In this document: positions 28,001-36,225 of the stretch, piece after piece
Position numbering within the stretch: the first letter of the stretch is position 1
How the letters are laid out: the number at the start of each line of letters is the position of its first letter
Assembly: GCF_030519355.1 (NCBI RefSeq)
Contig: NZ_JAUMKC010000022.1
Coordinates: 1 to 64,000 of the forward strand
From: Mucilaginibacter sp. L3T2-6
GTDB lineage: Bacteria > Bacteroidota > Bacteroidia > Sphingobacteriales > Sphingobacteriaceae
Direction of reading: 5' to 3'
Length of the DNA stretch: 64,000 bases
Made by a program: the position numbers and the translations under genes
Notes under the pieces: model-generated
What the model was told of the DNA's origin: nothing
Seen by the model: the letters and a program-made list of their open reading frames with translations, nothing else
Database searches by the model: none

Positions 28001-28403
28001 AAAATTCACCTTTACACGTTTCGAGCCGGCCGGCATGGTAGTTGGCCATGCAAATATTAAGAGTGCGACAAGTATAATTGATTATATTTTTCGTATGTTA
28101 GGGTACGAATATCAGAACCGTACCGACCTTGTCCACGTATTAACGGAACATAACGGCTTTGCCGGCAATCCCCAGATGGATGACGGCGATTTTAATACGG
28201 ATGAAAGCAACGTATATGAACCGGTTAAGCCTGTGGCAGTAGCAGCAGAAAGTAGCGGTAAACTGGCGAAACAGTTTAGTGTTGATTTGAGCATGGGCGT
28301 GCAAAGCGACGCACCGGCCTGCAACACCTGCGGACATACAACTATCCGCTCGGGCACTTGCTACAAGTGCTTGAATTGCGGCGCATCGATGGGATGCAGT
28401 TAG
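25071..28403 (+). CDS. nrdJ: Vitamin B12-dependent ribonucleotide reductase (class II)
   Basis: The 1110-residue protein makes deoxyribonucleotides with adenosylcobalamin. The ten-stranded barrel has NSPQWFNTG, the substrate-binding stretch ASNPCSEYMFLDNTACNLASVNL, the APTGTIGLVMDCDTTGIEPDF loop, and a long C-terminal extension. That extension ends in a zinc-ribbon-like CNTCG...CYKCLNCGASMGCS, which holds the shuttle cysteines. Length and C-terminal ribbon match the long class II enzymes. It is oxygen-independent. No other reductase subunit lies in the window. Confidence 0.97.
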   Translation: MRADIYKNKSAETAKGLKVERYFTKEGTSVFDLFKYEKRSSVIRNPSGDAVFEMNDVEVPASWSQVATDILAQKYFRKAGVPLPDGATGSEKSIKEVANRMAKCWKDWGERYGYFLSPKDAEIFYDEIVYTITGQLAAPNSPQWFNTGLHNSYTITGKPQGHYYVDPVTEELCKSTSAYERPQPHACFILSVDDDLVNEGGIMDLWVREARIFKYGSGVGTNFSKIRGDNEKLSGGGYSSGLMSFLKIGDRAAGAIKSGGTTRRAAKMVCLDLDHPEIENFVNWKVEEEKKVAALIAAGYSSDYEGEAYRTVSGQNSNNSVRIPNSFFKALKEGSSWDLTSRMTGKAVKSVSAQKLWDDIAFAAWACADPGVQFDSTINEWHTCPQGGRINASNPCSEYMFLDNTACNLASVNLEHFFDKTTRIFDVKGFEHTCRIWTIVLEISVLMAQFPSKEVAQLSYDYRTLGLGYANLGSALMVNGIPYDSNKARAVGAAITAIMTGTAYATSAEMARELGAFKRFEQNKEHMMRVMRNHRYAAYNSTGNYEGLEIAPPGIDQADCPDYLLSAACNAWDKAVEMGEQYGYRNAQTTVIAPTGTIGLVMDCDTTGIEPDFALVKFKKLSGGGYFKIINQAVPAALKNLGYTENEVAAIVNYAKGTATLKGAPHINLETLKAKGLTDNELEKLDKGIISVFEISFAFNVWTLGEECLKRLGFTQEQYSAPDFNLLRGLGFSRKEISEANEYVCGTMTIEGAPYLKPEHYPIFDCANKCGIKGERYIHSHGHIKMMAAAQPFLSGAISKTINLPNEATVDEIKDCYELSWQLGLKANALYRDGCKLSQPLSTKSDTKEEAAEKLDTVEEVLGQAANVKLSDLTSEQVIEAAMAIMEKSKDTNFMRQLSRVVQKKSLPFKRRGYTQKASIGGQTVFVRTGEYEDGTLGEIFVDMHKEGATFRSLMNCFAIAVSVGLQYGVPLEEYVEKFTFTRFEPAGMVVGHANIKSATSIIDYIFRMLGYEYQNRTDLVHVLTEHNGFAGNPQMDDGDFNTDESNVYEPVKPVAVAAESSGKLAKQFSVDLSMGVQSDAPACNTCGHTTIRSGTCYKCLNCGASMGCS

Positions 28404-28578
28404 CAAGGAATTCCGGAAATTGGAATTTTGATTACGGAATTTTGAAATTGAGAAAGATTTGTGCGGATAACAGGTTATAGGTGCAGTAGATGACGATGAT
28501 AAGGCAATGACAAATGACTACTGACCAATGACCTTTAAAACAGGCGTTTTGTGTTCAGTTTTATAGTTTACTTTAGTT
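28404..28578. other. Gap between nrdJ and its terminator
   Basis: AT-rich and GGAATT-rich sequence with no coding frame. The region from 28404 to 28716 (313 nt) holds only the terminator at 28579-28608. Confidence 0.4.
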
Positions 28579-28608
28579 AGCCCCGGAGTAGTTTACCGGG
28601 GCTTTTTT
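28579..28608 (+). terminator. Rho-independent terminator after nrdJ
   Basis: AGCCCCGG (28579-28586) and CCGGGGCT (28596-28603) form an 8-bp GC-rich stem followed by six T. It lies 176 nt after the nrdJ stop. Confidence 0.75.
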
Positions 28609-28716
28609 GTGACCATGCCGGTAGTTTTTATTATTACGCGGTTTGTACCGCATACAAATTCCGACTCATGCAGCGTTATAAGGTTGATTTAACCTGAAAC
28701 GCCGCATTCTTCCAAG

Positions 28717-29256
28717 TCATCCCACCTTTTTATAAATGTCCTTCAAATTTCTTCCCAGTTCCTGGTAATCCAATCCGTACCCTACCACAAACTCATTTCC
28801 AATCTCAAAGCCCACGTATTTCAATTCTTCAACCGGTTTTAGTAATGCAGCAGGCTTTAGTAACAGCGAGCACATTTTTAATGATGCAGGTTGTTTAAGG
28901 CGAAGCTTTTCCAGCAGGTAATGTGCCGTATTGCCGGTATCAACTATATCCTCAATCACCAGCACATCGCGGCCTTGTATGGCTGCATTTAGTTCTATAT
29001 CCTCCCTTATTTTCATTGTGCTTTGCGTTCCGCCGTGATACGATGCCAGCTTGGTGAAGGTAATTTCGCAGGGAATATCTAGCTGTTTAACTATATCGGC
29101 AAAAAACAAAAAGCTGCCATTTAAAACTCCGATCAGTACCGGGACTGTACCCTTGTAATCTGCACTTAATTTCCGGGCTATGGTATCAACACGCGCAGCT
29201 ATATCGGCGGCGGCGATAAACGGTTCAAAAGTAAGGCCGGCTAAACGTAGTTCCAT
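28717..29256 (-). CDS. hpt: Hypoxanthine phosphoribosyltransferase
   Basis: The 179-residue protein has the PRPP-binding signature VLVIEDIVDTGNT (about 93-105) and the LVGVLNGS-like loop VLIGVLNGSFLF. It salvages hypoxanthine and guanine to IMP and GMP. The length fits bacterial Hpt. It is divergent from the M16 protease gene with a 54-nt gap. Confidence 0.95.
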   Translation of the reverse strand: MELRLAGLTFEPFIAAADIAARVDTIARKLSADYKGTVPVLIGVLNGSFLFFADIVKQLDIPCEITFTKLASYHGGTQSTMKIREDIELNAAIQGRDVLVIEDIVDTGNTAHYLLEKLRLKQPASLKMCSLLLKPAALLKPVEELKYVGFEIGNEFVVGYGLDYQELGRNLKDIYKKVG

Positions 29257-29292
29257 GAGGCAATATAACTAATAAATGACGTTATTAAAACC

Positions 29293-29300
29293 TATCTTTG
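29293..29300 (+). promoter_or_regulatory. -7 element just before the M16 protease gene
   Basis: TATCTTTG matches TAnnTTTG and ends 10 nt before the ATG at 29311, so the leader would be only a few nucleotides. No TTTG was found at the -33 position. Confidence 0.4.
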
Positions 29301-29310
29301 CCCCTCAACA

Positions 29311-30546
29311 ATGACAGAAGACCACTACGTTCATACCCTACCCAACGGCATCCGGATTCTTTTTAAGCATGCACCGTCGACTATAACTCACTGTTGCTTT
29401 ATTGTTAATGCCGGCTCGCGGGACGAGGCTGAAAATCAGGCTGGACTAGCCCATTTTATAGAACACCTGTTATTTAAGGAAACTGAACGCCGCAGTACCA
29501 GTCAAATATTAAACCGACTAGAACTTGTAGGCGCTGATTTAAACGCCTATACCACCAAAGAATATACCTGCGTGCATGCTTCGTTGCTAAACCAACATTT
29601 GGAACGCGCCATGGATTTGTTTGAGGATATTTTATTTCATTCAACCTTTCCGGAAGATGAGCAGGAAAAAGAGCGCGGGGTAATCCTGGATGAAATTGCT
29701 TCCTATCTGGACCAACCCGAAGAGGCTATACAGGACGATTTTGAAGAACTGCTGTTTAAGGGGCATCCGATGGGAAACAACATACTCGGCACACCCGAAA
29801 CTGTTGCAAGACTCAACAGGAAAGACATTGATCAGTTTATTGCAGCCAACTATAATACCTCCGAAATGGTTTTCGCCGTCTTTGGCGATTATGACTTTAA
29901 AAAAGTGATTAAGCTGTCAGAAAAATACTTCGGGCCGGTACCCGCAAACCATTCAAAAAAACAGCGGGTGACGCCACCAGGAATACTGGCATCCAAAAGT
30001 ATTTCTGCCAAGCCGATCTCACAAACGCATTGCATTATCGGGAGCCGGGCTTATTCATCGTCCCATCAATATAAAAATGGTCTGCTTCTTTTAAATAACC
30101 TATTAGGTGGTATTGGCATGAGCAGTCGGTTAAACCTGGAGATACGTGAGAAATATGGTATAGCCTATACCGTGGAATCAAATTATACCAGCCTGACGGA
30201 TACGGGCATTTTCTCTATTTATTTCGGCACGGACAAAGAAAAGACGGATAAGGCAATGAGGTTAGTCCATAAGGAGCTAAAGAAACTACGGGATAATAAA
30301 TTAGGCTCTTTACAGCTGCACCAGGCCAAACAGAAATTTATAGGCCAGATTGCGCTTGCGGAGGAAAACCGCATGAGCCTGATCATTTCCATGGCTAAAA
30401 GCCTGCTCGATTTTAACTATGTTGATACGCTGCACCAGGTTTTTGACAAAATCAATGCAGTAACTGCCGACCAACTGTTAACCATAAGCAATGAAATATT
30501 TGATGACAGCCGTATGATTACCTTACTATTTGAGCCTAAGCAATAA
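29311..30546 (+). CDS. M16 family zinc protease
   Basis: The 411-residue protein has the inverted zinc motif HFIEH (48-52) and the distal Glu in ERGVILDEIASY, then the M16 C-terminal half with GGIGMSSRLNLEIREKYGIAYTV. It is a single-chain processing-peptidase-like enzyme of about 45 kDa, without a signal peptide. It is probably cytosolic or degrades small peptides. It is followed 17 nt later by def on the same strand. Confidence 0.93.
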   Translation: MTEDHYVHTLPNGIRILFKHAPSTITHCCFIVNAGSRDEAENQAGLAHFIEHLLFKETERRSTSQILNRLELVGADLNAYTTKEYTCVHASLLNQHLERAMDLFEDILFHSTFPEDEQEKERGVILDEIASYLDQPEEAIQDDFEELLFKGHPMGNNILGTPETVARLNRKDIDQFIAANYNTSEMVFAVFGDYDFKKVIKLSEKYFGPVPANHSKKQRVTPPGILASKSISAKPISQTHCIIGSRAYSSSHQYKNGLLLLNNLLGGIGMSSRLNLEIREKYGIAYTVESNYTSLTDTGIFSIYFGTDKEKTDKAMRLVHKELKKLRDNKLGSLQLHQAKQKFIGQIALAEENRMSLIISMAKSLLDFNYVDTLHQVFDKINAVTADQLLTISNEIFDDSRMITLLFEPKQ

Positions 30547-30559
30547 AGCCGTATTTTTG
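30529..30559 (+). promoter_or_regulatory. Consensus promoter of def, predicts near-leaderless mRNA
   Basis: TTTG (30529-30532), 19 nt, TATTTTTG (30552-30559) is a perfect Bacteroidota promoter. It lies over the end of the protease gene and stops 4 nt before the def ATG at 30564. A start at the usual distance (about 5-7 nt) would make the transcript leaderless or nearly so. Confidence 0.65.
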
Positions 30560-30563
30560 TGTC

Positions 30564-31136
30564 ATGAAGTTTCCCATAATTGCATACGGCGATCCTGTTT
30601 TACGAAAGAAAGCTACGGCTATTGAGCCGGATGAATATCCACATATAAAGGAGTTGGTTGCCAACATGTTCGAAACAATGTATGGCGCTCATGGTGTTGG
30701 CTTAGCTGCCCCGCAGGTTGGCTTGTCAATGCGGCTGTTTGTAGTTGATGCTCACGCCTTTTCAGACGATGATGCAGACTTAAAAGATTTTAAGAAAGCT
30801 TTTATTAATGCTGCCATCCTTGAGGAAACCGGTGAGGAGTGGGCCTTCAATGAAGGTTGTTTAAGCATTCCCGAGATACGTGAGGATGTGTACCGCAAGC
30901 CTGTTATCCGGATTTCATACTATGATGAGGACTGGAAGCATCATGAAGAAACTTTTAAAGGCATGGCCGCCCGCATTATCCAGCACGAATATGACCATAT
31001 AGAAGGTAAGCTGTTTACTGATAAACTGAGTCCGCTGCGCCGCCGCATGCTGGAGAAAAAGCTGAACGATATATCAAGGGGCATTGTTGATGTCGATTAC
31101 AAAATGAAATTCCCGGCGATTAAGAAGGGAAGGTAA
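30564..31136 (+). CDS. def: Peptide deformylase
   Basis: The 190-residue metalloenzyme removes formyl groups from nascent chains. Motif 1 is GVGLAAPQ (44-51), motif 2 is EGCLS with Cys99, and motif 3 is QHEYDHIEG with His141, Glu142 and His145. The length suggests a type-II-like variant. It lies 17 nt after the M16 gene, with its own promoter inside that gene. The same frame stays open for 51 codons after its stop. Confidence 0.97.
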   Translation: MKFPIIAYGDPVLRKKATAIEPDEYPHIKELVANMFETMYGAHGVGLAAPQVGLSMRLFVVDAHAFSDDDADLKDFKKAFINAAILEETGEEWAFNEGCLSIPEIREDVYRKPVIRISYYDEDWKHHEETFKGMAARIIQHEYDHIEGKLFTDKLSPLRRRMLEKKLNDISRGIVDVDYKMKFPAIKKGR

Positions 31137-31361
31137 TTTTTAGAGTCAATAGTCAAGAATAGCGTTCTTGCCAGCCCCATCGGGAGCCAGATAGTTGGTA
31201 GAAACCATAACAACCAAGCAAAGCGTGCCGCAGTCACGAAATACCTTGCAGGCATTGACGGCATAGAATATATAGCTATTGCACGCAAAGAACCTTTTGA
31301 TTAATTGTTCTTTAATATTTTGCGGGCATATCAAAAACGGGGTGTAAAATCGGATACAGCT

Positions 31362-32000
31362 CTAATTCGTACCCGGCGACCTTGCCTTATCCCCCTCGGA
31401 GATTTCTTTAATCAGGCTGCCCCAATTGAAGGGGTTAAGTAATGGGTTGGTGATAGAATGCGAATTAACTACGCTGTTGTGAAAATCCTGGAAACCATTC
31501 ATTTCCGAACCATCCCTTGGGAGGGTCTTTTGCAAGCTTAGAATGGAAGCGCGGCTTAAATTTTTCTGGGCGATGGCAAGGTCGTCATCGGCGATCTTCA
31601 TGGTAATAAAATCTTTCCGGAATTCTTCGGTAGTTGCCCACGGGAATACTTTAAATACCGGCAGATTGATAATTTCCGGTTTTAAATCAACTTCGATAGT
31701 ATAGCTTTTGTTAGCCACATTGGCAGGGATTACTACAGTAGTTGAAGCATAGCCAACCGATGAAAACCTCACGGTATCCTGCTCATGCGCAGGGAATGAA
31801 AAATAACCTTTATAGTTAGAAATATTAACCTGGTTTTTATTTGTAGTATTTACGATACTTACGTAAGGTACAATTACCGAAGTACTGTCAGCATTGTGTA
31901 TTACGCCACTAAACTGGATAATGGGCCGTTCCTGCTTCTGCTGCGCCAGAACAGCGGTCGCTATAAATAAAAAGAAAAGAAGACCAGATAACTTCTTCAT
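31362..32000 (-). CDS. Exported CarboxypepD_reg-like domain protein
   Basis: The 212-residue protein has a signal peptide (1-19, ending VLAQ) and a carboxypeptidase-regulatory-like beta-sandwich (about 25-110; GVIHNADSTSVIVPYVSIVNTTNKN is an unusual example of the usual GxVxD-TxxPLxGA start), then a helical C-terminal part. In Bacteroidota such domains usually sit at the N-terminus of TonB-dependent receptors, but this one is stand-alone. Role unknown, probably periplasmic. Confidence 0.75.
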   Translation of the reverse strand: MKKLSGLLFFLFIATAVLAQQKQERPIIQFSGVIHNADSTSVIVPYVSIVNTTNKNQVNISNYKGYFSFPAHEQDTVRFSSVGYASTTVVIPANVANKSYTIEVDLKPEIINLPVFKVFPWATTEEFRKDFITMKIADDDLAIAQKNLSRASILSLQKTLPRDGSEMNGFQDFHNSVVNSHSITNPLLNPFNWGSLIKEISEGDKARSPGTN

Positions 32001-32110
32001 TTAGGGGGTTACTTTTTATAATTCTACCAGTTTTACGGATAAAAGTTTCAAACGTTCAACAAAAATATATTATTGCAGCAATGCGGTCTGTTATTTAACA
32101 AAACTTAACA

Positions 32111-32389
32111 CTACCGCATATTTTCAGGAAGCACCGCATTCGGGTCATCTATATCAGTCAGGTTTATTGCTTCTACGGCTTTAACCTCCGGTACAGCTTT
32201 TTTAATCGCTTCCTCAATGCCTGCTTTCAGCGTCATGATACTCATCGGGCACGAGCCGCAGGCGCCAAGCAATTTTAGCTTAACAACACTTTCAGACGTA
32301 ATCTCCTCAACCGAAACGTTCCCTCCATCTGCCAGCAAATACGGTCTTATCGTATCTAAAGCTGCTTCCACCTGGTCTAATAAACTCAT
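32111..32389 (-). CDS. nfuA-like: NifU-like C-terminal (Nfu) iron-sulfur carrier
   Basis: The 92-residue protein is a single Nfu domain with the cluster-binding GACGSCP (Cys44 and Cys47). It delivers Fe-S clusters to target proteins. The Mrp-family ATPase gene lies 89 nt upstream on the same strand, a common partnership. Confidence 0.93.
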   Translation of the reverse strand: MSLLDQVEAALDTIRPYLLADGGNVSVEEITSESVVKLKLLGACGSCPMSIMTLKAGIEEAIKKAVPEVKAVEAINLTDIDDPNAVLPENMR

Positions 32390-32477
32390 TTTCGCTATTT
32401 TATAAAGTAAAATTACTAAATATTTTTAATTTGAGTAACAACACTAACGCCTTTGGCTCGTCCGTAGTTACACGTAA

Positions 32478-33563
32478 TTATTGGCCGGCTGTGGTTTTCT
32501 CAAACGCCTTTGCATTGCTTATGGCCACCTGCTGTGCCACGCTTTTAGCCATTTCTATAAATGCTCTGGCCATTAGGCTTTCTTCGTCCAGCACGATCGG
32601 TTTGCCCTGGTCGCCGCTTTCGCTGATGCCCTTCACCAGGGGGATTTCACCTAAAAACGGCACATCCAATTGGGCCGCAAGTTTCCTGCCCCCCCCTTGC
32701 CCGAAGATATAATACTTATTTTCGGGCAACTCCGCCGGAGTAAAGTATGCCATATTCTCTACTACGCCCAGCAGCGGCACATTAATGGCCGGCATCATAA
32801 ACATGCCTATTCCCTTTTTAGCATCGGCGAGAGCAACATTTTGCGGGGTGGTTACAATTACCGCGCCGGTTACCGGGAATGTTTGTGTAACGGTTATATG
32901 GATATCCCCGGTTCCTGGCGGCAGGTCGACTACCAGGTAATCCAGTTCGCCCCAGTCAGCATCGTTAAATAACTGCTTTACTGCTGTTGATACCATTGGG
33001 CCGCGCCACGGCACAGGTTGGTTAGGGTCGGTAAAAAAGCCTATTGAAAGTAACTTTATACCATATTTTTCAATTGGCTCAATCCGTGTTTTTCCGTTTA
33101 CTTCACTTGCTTGCGGACGTGCATTTTCCAGGCCGAACATAATAGGAATTGACGGTCCATAAATATCCGCATCGATCAGGCCAACCTTTGCCCCGGTTTT
33201 TGCGAGGCCAAGCGCGAGATTTACCGCTACGGTAGATTTGCCCACGCCGCCTTTACCAGAAGCTACCGCAATAATATTTTTGACACCCGGCACTCCGGTA
33301 TTCCTCTGCGAGGTTACCCGCGAGGTCATGTTAATGTGTATCTCAGCGTCCTTGCTCACAAAGTGAAGTACAGCGTTGCGGCAGGCATTCTCAATCATTG
33401 CCTTCAATGGGCATGCCGGCGTAGTTAATACCACAGAAAAACTTACCCGGTTACCTTCTATCTGAAGGTCCTGGATCATGTTTAGGGTCACCAAGTCCTT
33501 TTTCAGGTCAGGTTCCTCAACATTGCCCAGGGCTTGTAAAACTTGTTCGCGTGTTATGGTCAT
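32478..33563 (-). CDS. apbC: Mrp/NBP35-type Fe-S carrier ATPase
   Basis: The 361-residue protein has an N-terminal MIP18/DUF59 domain (about 5-85) and a ParA-like ATPase with a deviant Walker A ASGKGGVGKST (101-111), followed by LIDADIYGPS. It is a cytosolic Fe-S cluster carrier. A TAAATTTG (33581-33574) lies just before the start codon, which suggests a short leader. It is followed by the nfu gene. Confidence 0.94.
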   Translation of the reverse strand: MTITREQVLQALGNVEEPDLKKDLVTLNMIQDLQIEGNRVSFSVVLTTPACPLKAMIENACRNAVLHFVSKDAEIHINMTSRVTSQRNTGVPGVKNIIAVASGKGGVGKSTVAVNLALGLAKTGAKVGLIDADIYGPSIPIMFGLENARPQASEVNGKTRIEPIEKYGIKLLSIGFFTDPNQPVPWRGPMVSTAVKQLFNDADWGELDYLVVDLPPGTGDIHITVTQTFPVTGAVIVTTPQNVALADAKKGIGMFMMPAINVPLLGVVENMAYFTPAELPENKYYIFGQGGGRKLAAQLDVPFLGEIPLVKGISESGDQGKPIVLDEESLMARAFIEMAKSVAQQVAISNAKAFEKTTAGQ

Positions 33564-33573
33564 AATGTAAAGG

Positions 33574-33581
33574 CAAATTTA
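33574..33581 (-). promoter_or_regulatory. -7 element of the apbC-nfu operon
   Basis: On the minus strand TAAATTTG matches TAnnTTTG and ends 11 nt before the ATG (33563). No matching -33 box was found. Confidence 0.4.
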
Positions 33582-33677
33582 CCTAAAAACCACGGGAAGT
33601 AGTGTCATTTGTTAGTCGGGAAAGTTAGCAAAGTCTGAAAGGAACAAAAGAAAATGAAGTTCTAAAATCCTGCAATC

Positions 33678-33708
33678 TTTTAATCCTACGAATCTTAGCT
33701 TACATTTG
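33678..33708 (+). promoter_or_regulatory. Promoter of the SDR-type epimerase gene
   Basis: TTTT (33678-33681), 19 nt, TACATTTG (33701-33708): the -7 box is a perfect match, the -33 box is one base off. Leader about 33 nt. Confidence 0.5.
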
Positions 33709-33746
33709 CGCACCGCTTTGATTATCCCGATGCGGCAGATCAAAAC

Positions 33747-34712
33747 ATGATATTAGTTACCGGGGCAACGGGTTTTTTAGGTTCAGAAGTAGCGCTGCAA
33801 TTGGTGCAGCAAGGCCATTGCATACGCTGCACCAAACGTACAAGTTCGGCTATTCCCTCCATACTTCAGGCATTTAGCAGCCAGATTGAATGGGTAAATG
33901 CTGACCTGCTCGACATCTTTGCACTGGAAGCCGCGCTTGAAGGCGTAAAGCAGGTCTACCATAGTGCCGCCTGGGTCTCATTAAAAGAGGCTGATAAAAA
34001 GCAGATGATTTATACCAACATAACAGGTACCGCGAATTTGGTGAACCTGTGCCTGCAGCAGGATCTAAAGCTGCTGCATGTAAGCTCGGTGGCTGCAATC
34101 GGCCTTGCCAAACCCGGCGACCTGATAACCGAAAACCATCATCTCGACCTGGCTACTGAAACCGACGGCTACGCTATTTCGAAACTGGAAAGCGAGATGG
34201 AAGTATGGCGCGGCATAGCCGAGGGTCTGGATGCGGTTGTTGTTAATCCAACAATCATTATCGGCCCCAATGCAGGGACTGCAGGCAGCGGACAACTATT
34301 CGAAACTGTCCGCAAAGGGCTAAAATTTTATACAGAAGGCACCTGCGGCTTTGTTGATGTTCAGGATGTGGCCCGTTGTATGATAACTCTTATGAATAGC
34401 GATATCACTGCGGAACGCTTCATCATCAGCAGCGAAAACCGTGATTACAAATCCCTCACAGCCGAAATTGCAGATTGCTTTGGCGTAAAACGACCGTCAA
34501 CCCTGGCCAAGTCATGGATGCTGGCCGTCGCGTGGCGGGTCGCAAAAATTGCCAGCGCATTAACGGGTAACCCGCCTGCTATCGATAAAATATCAGCCCA
34601 GGCAGCAAGCATGGAACGTAATTACGATAACTCAAAAATCAAGGCAGCTATCGGGATCGAGTTTAAGCCGGTAAGCGAGACCGTTAAAGAAGTTTGTGAA
34701 GCGCTGAGTTAA
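33747..34712 (+). CDS. NAD-dependent epimerase/dehydratase family protein
   Basis: The 321-residue extended SDR has the NAD(P) loop GATGFLGS (6-13) and the catalytic YAISK motif (about 144-148). The later WRIAEGLDAVVVNPTIIIG fits the dihydroflavonol-reductase/sterol-dehydrogenase-like subgroup. The substrate cannot be stated. It stands alone between the divergent apbC operon and the porin gene. Confidence 0.9.
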   Translation: MILVTGATGFLGSEVALQLVQQGHCIRCTKRTSSAIPSILQAFSSQIEWVNADLLDIFALEAALEGVKQVYHSAAWVSLKEADKKQMIYTNITGTANLVNLCLQQDLKLLHVSSVAAIGLAKPGDLITENHHLDLATETDGYAISKLESEMEVWRGIAEGLDAVVVNPTIIIGPNAGTAGSGQLFETVRKGLKFYTEGTCGFVDVQDVARCMITLMNSDITAERFIISSENRDYKSLTAEIADCFGVKRPSTLAKSWMLAVAWRVAKIASALTGNPPAIDKISAQAASMERNYDNSKIKAAIGIEFKPVSETVKEVCEALS

Positions 34713-34811
34713 TAGGCAGATTTTTGATGTTCTAATATGCTGTGAAAATCAAGACATTGATTGGTCTGCCTGGTCGCACATTCGCATATCATTTTCAACT
34801 ATACATCCAAA

Positions 34812-36125
34812 CTAAAACTCCACATGCGCCCTTATCGAGAATACATTTACCGGTCCCCGGTCTTTGTTATAACCCGGATTTAAAATGAACTGGTAATCCG
34901 GCGTTATAAAAAATTTCTGCTGGTAAGCATTCAATTTATAGTAAAGCTCAGCTATCACCTCGGGTGCATAATTGAGTTTGCCATCGCCAATTAAAAATCC
35001 ATAACCGCCGGCAGCCAGATAATTTTTATGCGGACCGGATAGGCCGTTGCCAATAAAGGCCAGGCCTAACTCGTCATCACTACGCTTCCATGAAACTCCT
35101 TTTAGCACGCCGCCAAATGTCAATGAGCGGTCAATCTCGGTAAAAAACCAGGTTTGGGTATGCCCGTCGTTCCAGCTTGCTTTGGCAAAAACGCCAAAGT
35201 CATTGCTTAAATATTGATCGGCACTTACACCAAAGCCGTATTTATGACGACCATACAACTGCGTAGTATCAACATTTAGCGCTGCAGGATTTTCCGCGAT
35301 GGCCGAGTTGTAATTACCGAACTTTCCGTTATTCCGGAAAGCCAGCAGGCGAACGGTTCCTTTTTGCCCATCCAGCGTATATCGTTTTTCAAATTCCAGC
35401 GTTTGTGTATTGGCTTTGCCGATTTTGGCATCCCAGGTGGAGGAATTGGCTTGGGTTACCACCATGGTAAAAGCAAAGCGCAAAGTCCAGCTCGGCTGAC
35501 CAAGTTCTGCCACACCGCCAATGGTATAGCCACGGGTATTAGCAGGGTAATCCCAGGCGCCGTTGTCCATCAAGGCCCAGTTCATGAATTGTGTCCGTGG
35601 GTCATGACTGAACTCATTGCGATCAAAAAAATCAGCCATGCCAAATTTACCGGCAGTTAACGAAAAATAGCGTTTGCTTCGCAATCCGCCCAGAACATTG
35701 GCATCAGGCTGTAGCGTGTCTTTTTCGGCGCCCCACTCAAAATTTTGCTTCAGATAAAGCCTTGCAATGTAGATTTTTGGTTCAGCGGCGCCTACGCGGA
35801 AGGTTTCGCCGTTAGGGAAGCCAGCCACACCCAGGGTTTTACTTAAGCCCGAACCACCCGAAATTTCCGGGTTAAAATAAGCTTCGGCACCTTTCCAAAG
35901 CCGTGCGCCGCCAAAAAATGTCGAGGTAAGTGAGCTTTGTGTTTCTTCCCCTGTCGAAAGACTATTTAAACCACTATAATTTGCGCTAAATGATGGTTTA
36001 TATTGAGTAATAATGGTTTGTTGAAAATGAAAGCTAAAGCGCTCCTGCTTTACGGAATCTTGTGCACGACTCGTTTCCCCGAGGACGAAAAATAATGCAA
36101 AAAGAACAAGTATATGTTTTTTCAT
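34812..36125 (-). CDS. OprB-like carbohydrate-selective porin
   Basis: ATG at 36125 gives about 437 residues; the longer frame would need TTG at 36140. A signal peptide (1-22, cleavage near SRAQ) precedes a beta-barrel of alternating strands. Typical family pieces are SWKRSDDELGLAFIGNGLS, NYLAAGGYGFLIGDG and the C-terminal EFFYKL-like AELYYKLNAYQQKFFITPDYQFI, ending in F. OprB relatives take up sugars, but some are metal-related porins. A palindrome in front of this gene (36168-36183) suggests metal control, so transport of manganese or another divalent ion is a fair alternative. Confidence 0.85.
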   Translation of the reverse strand: MKKHILVLFALFFVLGETSRAQDSVKQERFSFHFQQTIITQYKPSFSANYSGLNSLSTGEETQSSLTSTFFGGARLWKGAEAYFNPEISGGSGLSKTLGVAGFPNGETFRVGAAEPKIYIARLYLKQNFEWGAEKDTLQPDANVLGGLRSKRYFSLTAGKFGMADFFDRNEFSHDPRTQFMNWALMDNGAWDYPANTRGYTIGGVAELGQPSWTLRFAFTMVVTQANSSTWDAKIGKANTQTLEFEKRYTLDGQKGTVRLLAFRNNGKFGNYNSAIAENPAALNVDTTQLYGRHKYGFGVSADQYLSNDFGVFAKASWNDGHTQTWFFTEIDRSLTFGGVLKGVSWKRSDDELGLAFIGNGLSGPHKNYLAAGGYGFLIGDGKLNYAPEVIAELYYKLNAYQQKFFITPDYQFILNPGYNKDRGPVNVFSIRAHVEF

Positions 36126-36151
36126 AGAGAGATTTTTCAATTTTATTTAAG

Positions 36152-36159
36152 CAAATCTA
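36152..36159 (-). promoter_or_regulatory. -7 element of the porin gene
   Basis: On the minus strand TAGATTTG matches TAnnTTTG, 27 nt before the ATG (36125). The palindrome at 36168-36183 overlaps the spacer and -33 position. Confidence 0.5.
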
Positions 36160-36167
36160 ATAATAAA

Positions 36168-36183
36168 TTTAGGCAAGCCTAAA
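36168..36183. promoter_or_regulatory. DtxR/MntR-like operator palindrome
   Basis: TTTAGGCAAGCCTAAA has perfect 7-bp arms (TTTAGGC / GCCTAAA) around AA. The TTAGG...CCTAA core is that of DtxR-family metal regulator sites. It occupies the promoter upstream of the -7 box, a repressor position. Confidence 0.6.
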
Positions 36184-36225
36184 AATAAACTTCAAATATG
36201 TCTTTAAGCTTGAATTTTCCATCTA

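Noticed and set aside
31097..31288. 63-residue minus-strand frame over the end of def
   Set aside because: It lies antisense to def and the open frame after it; no independent support.
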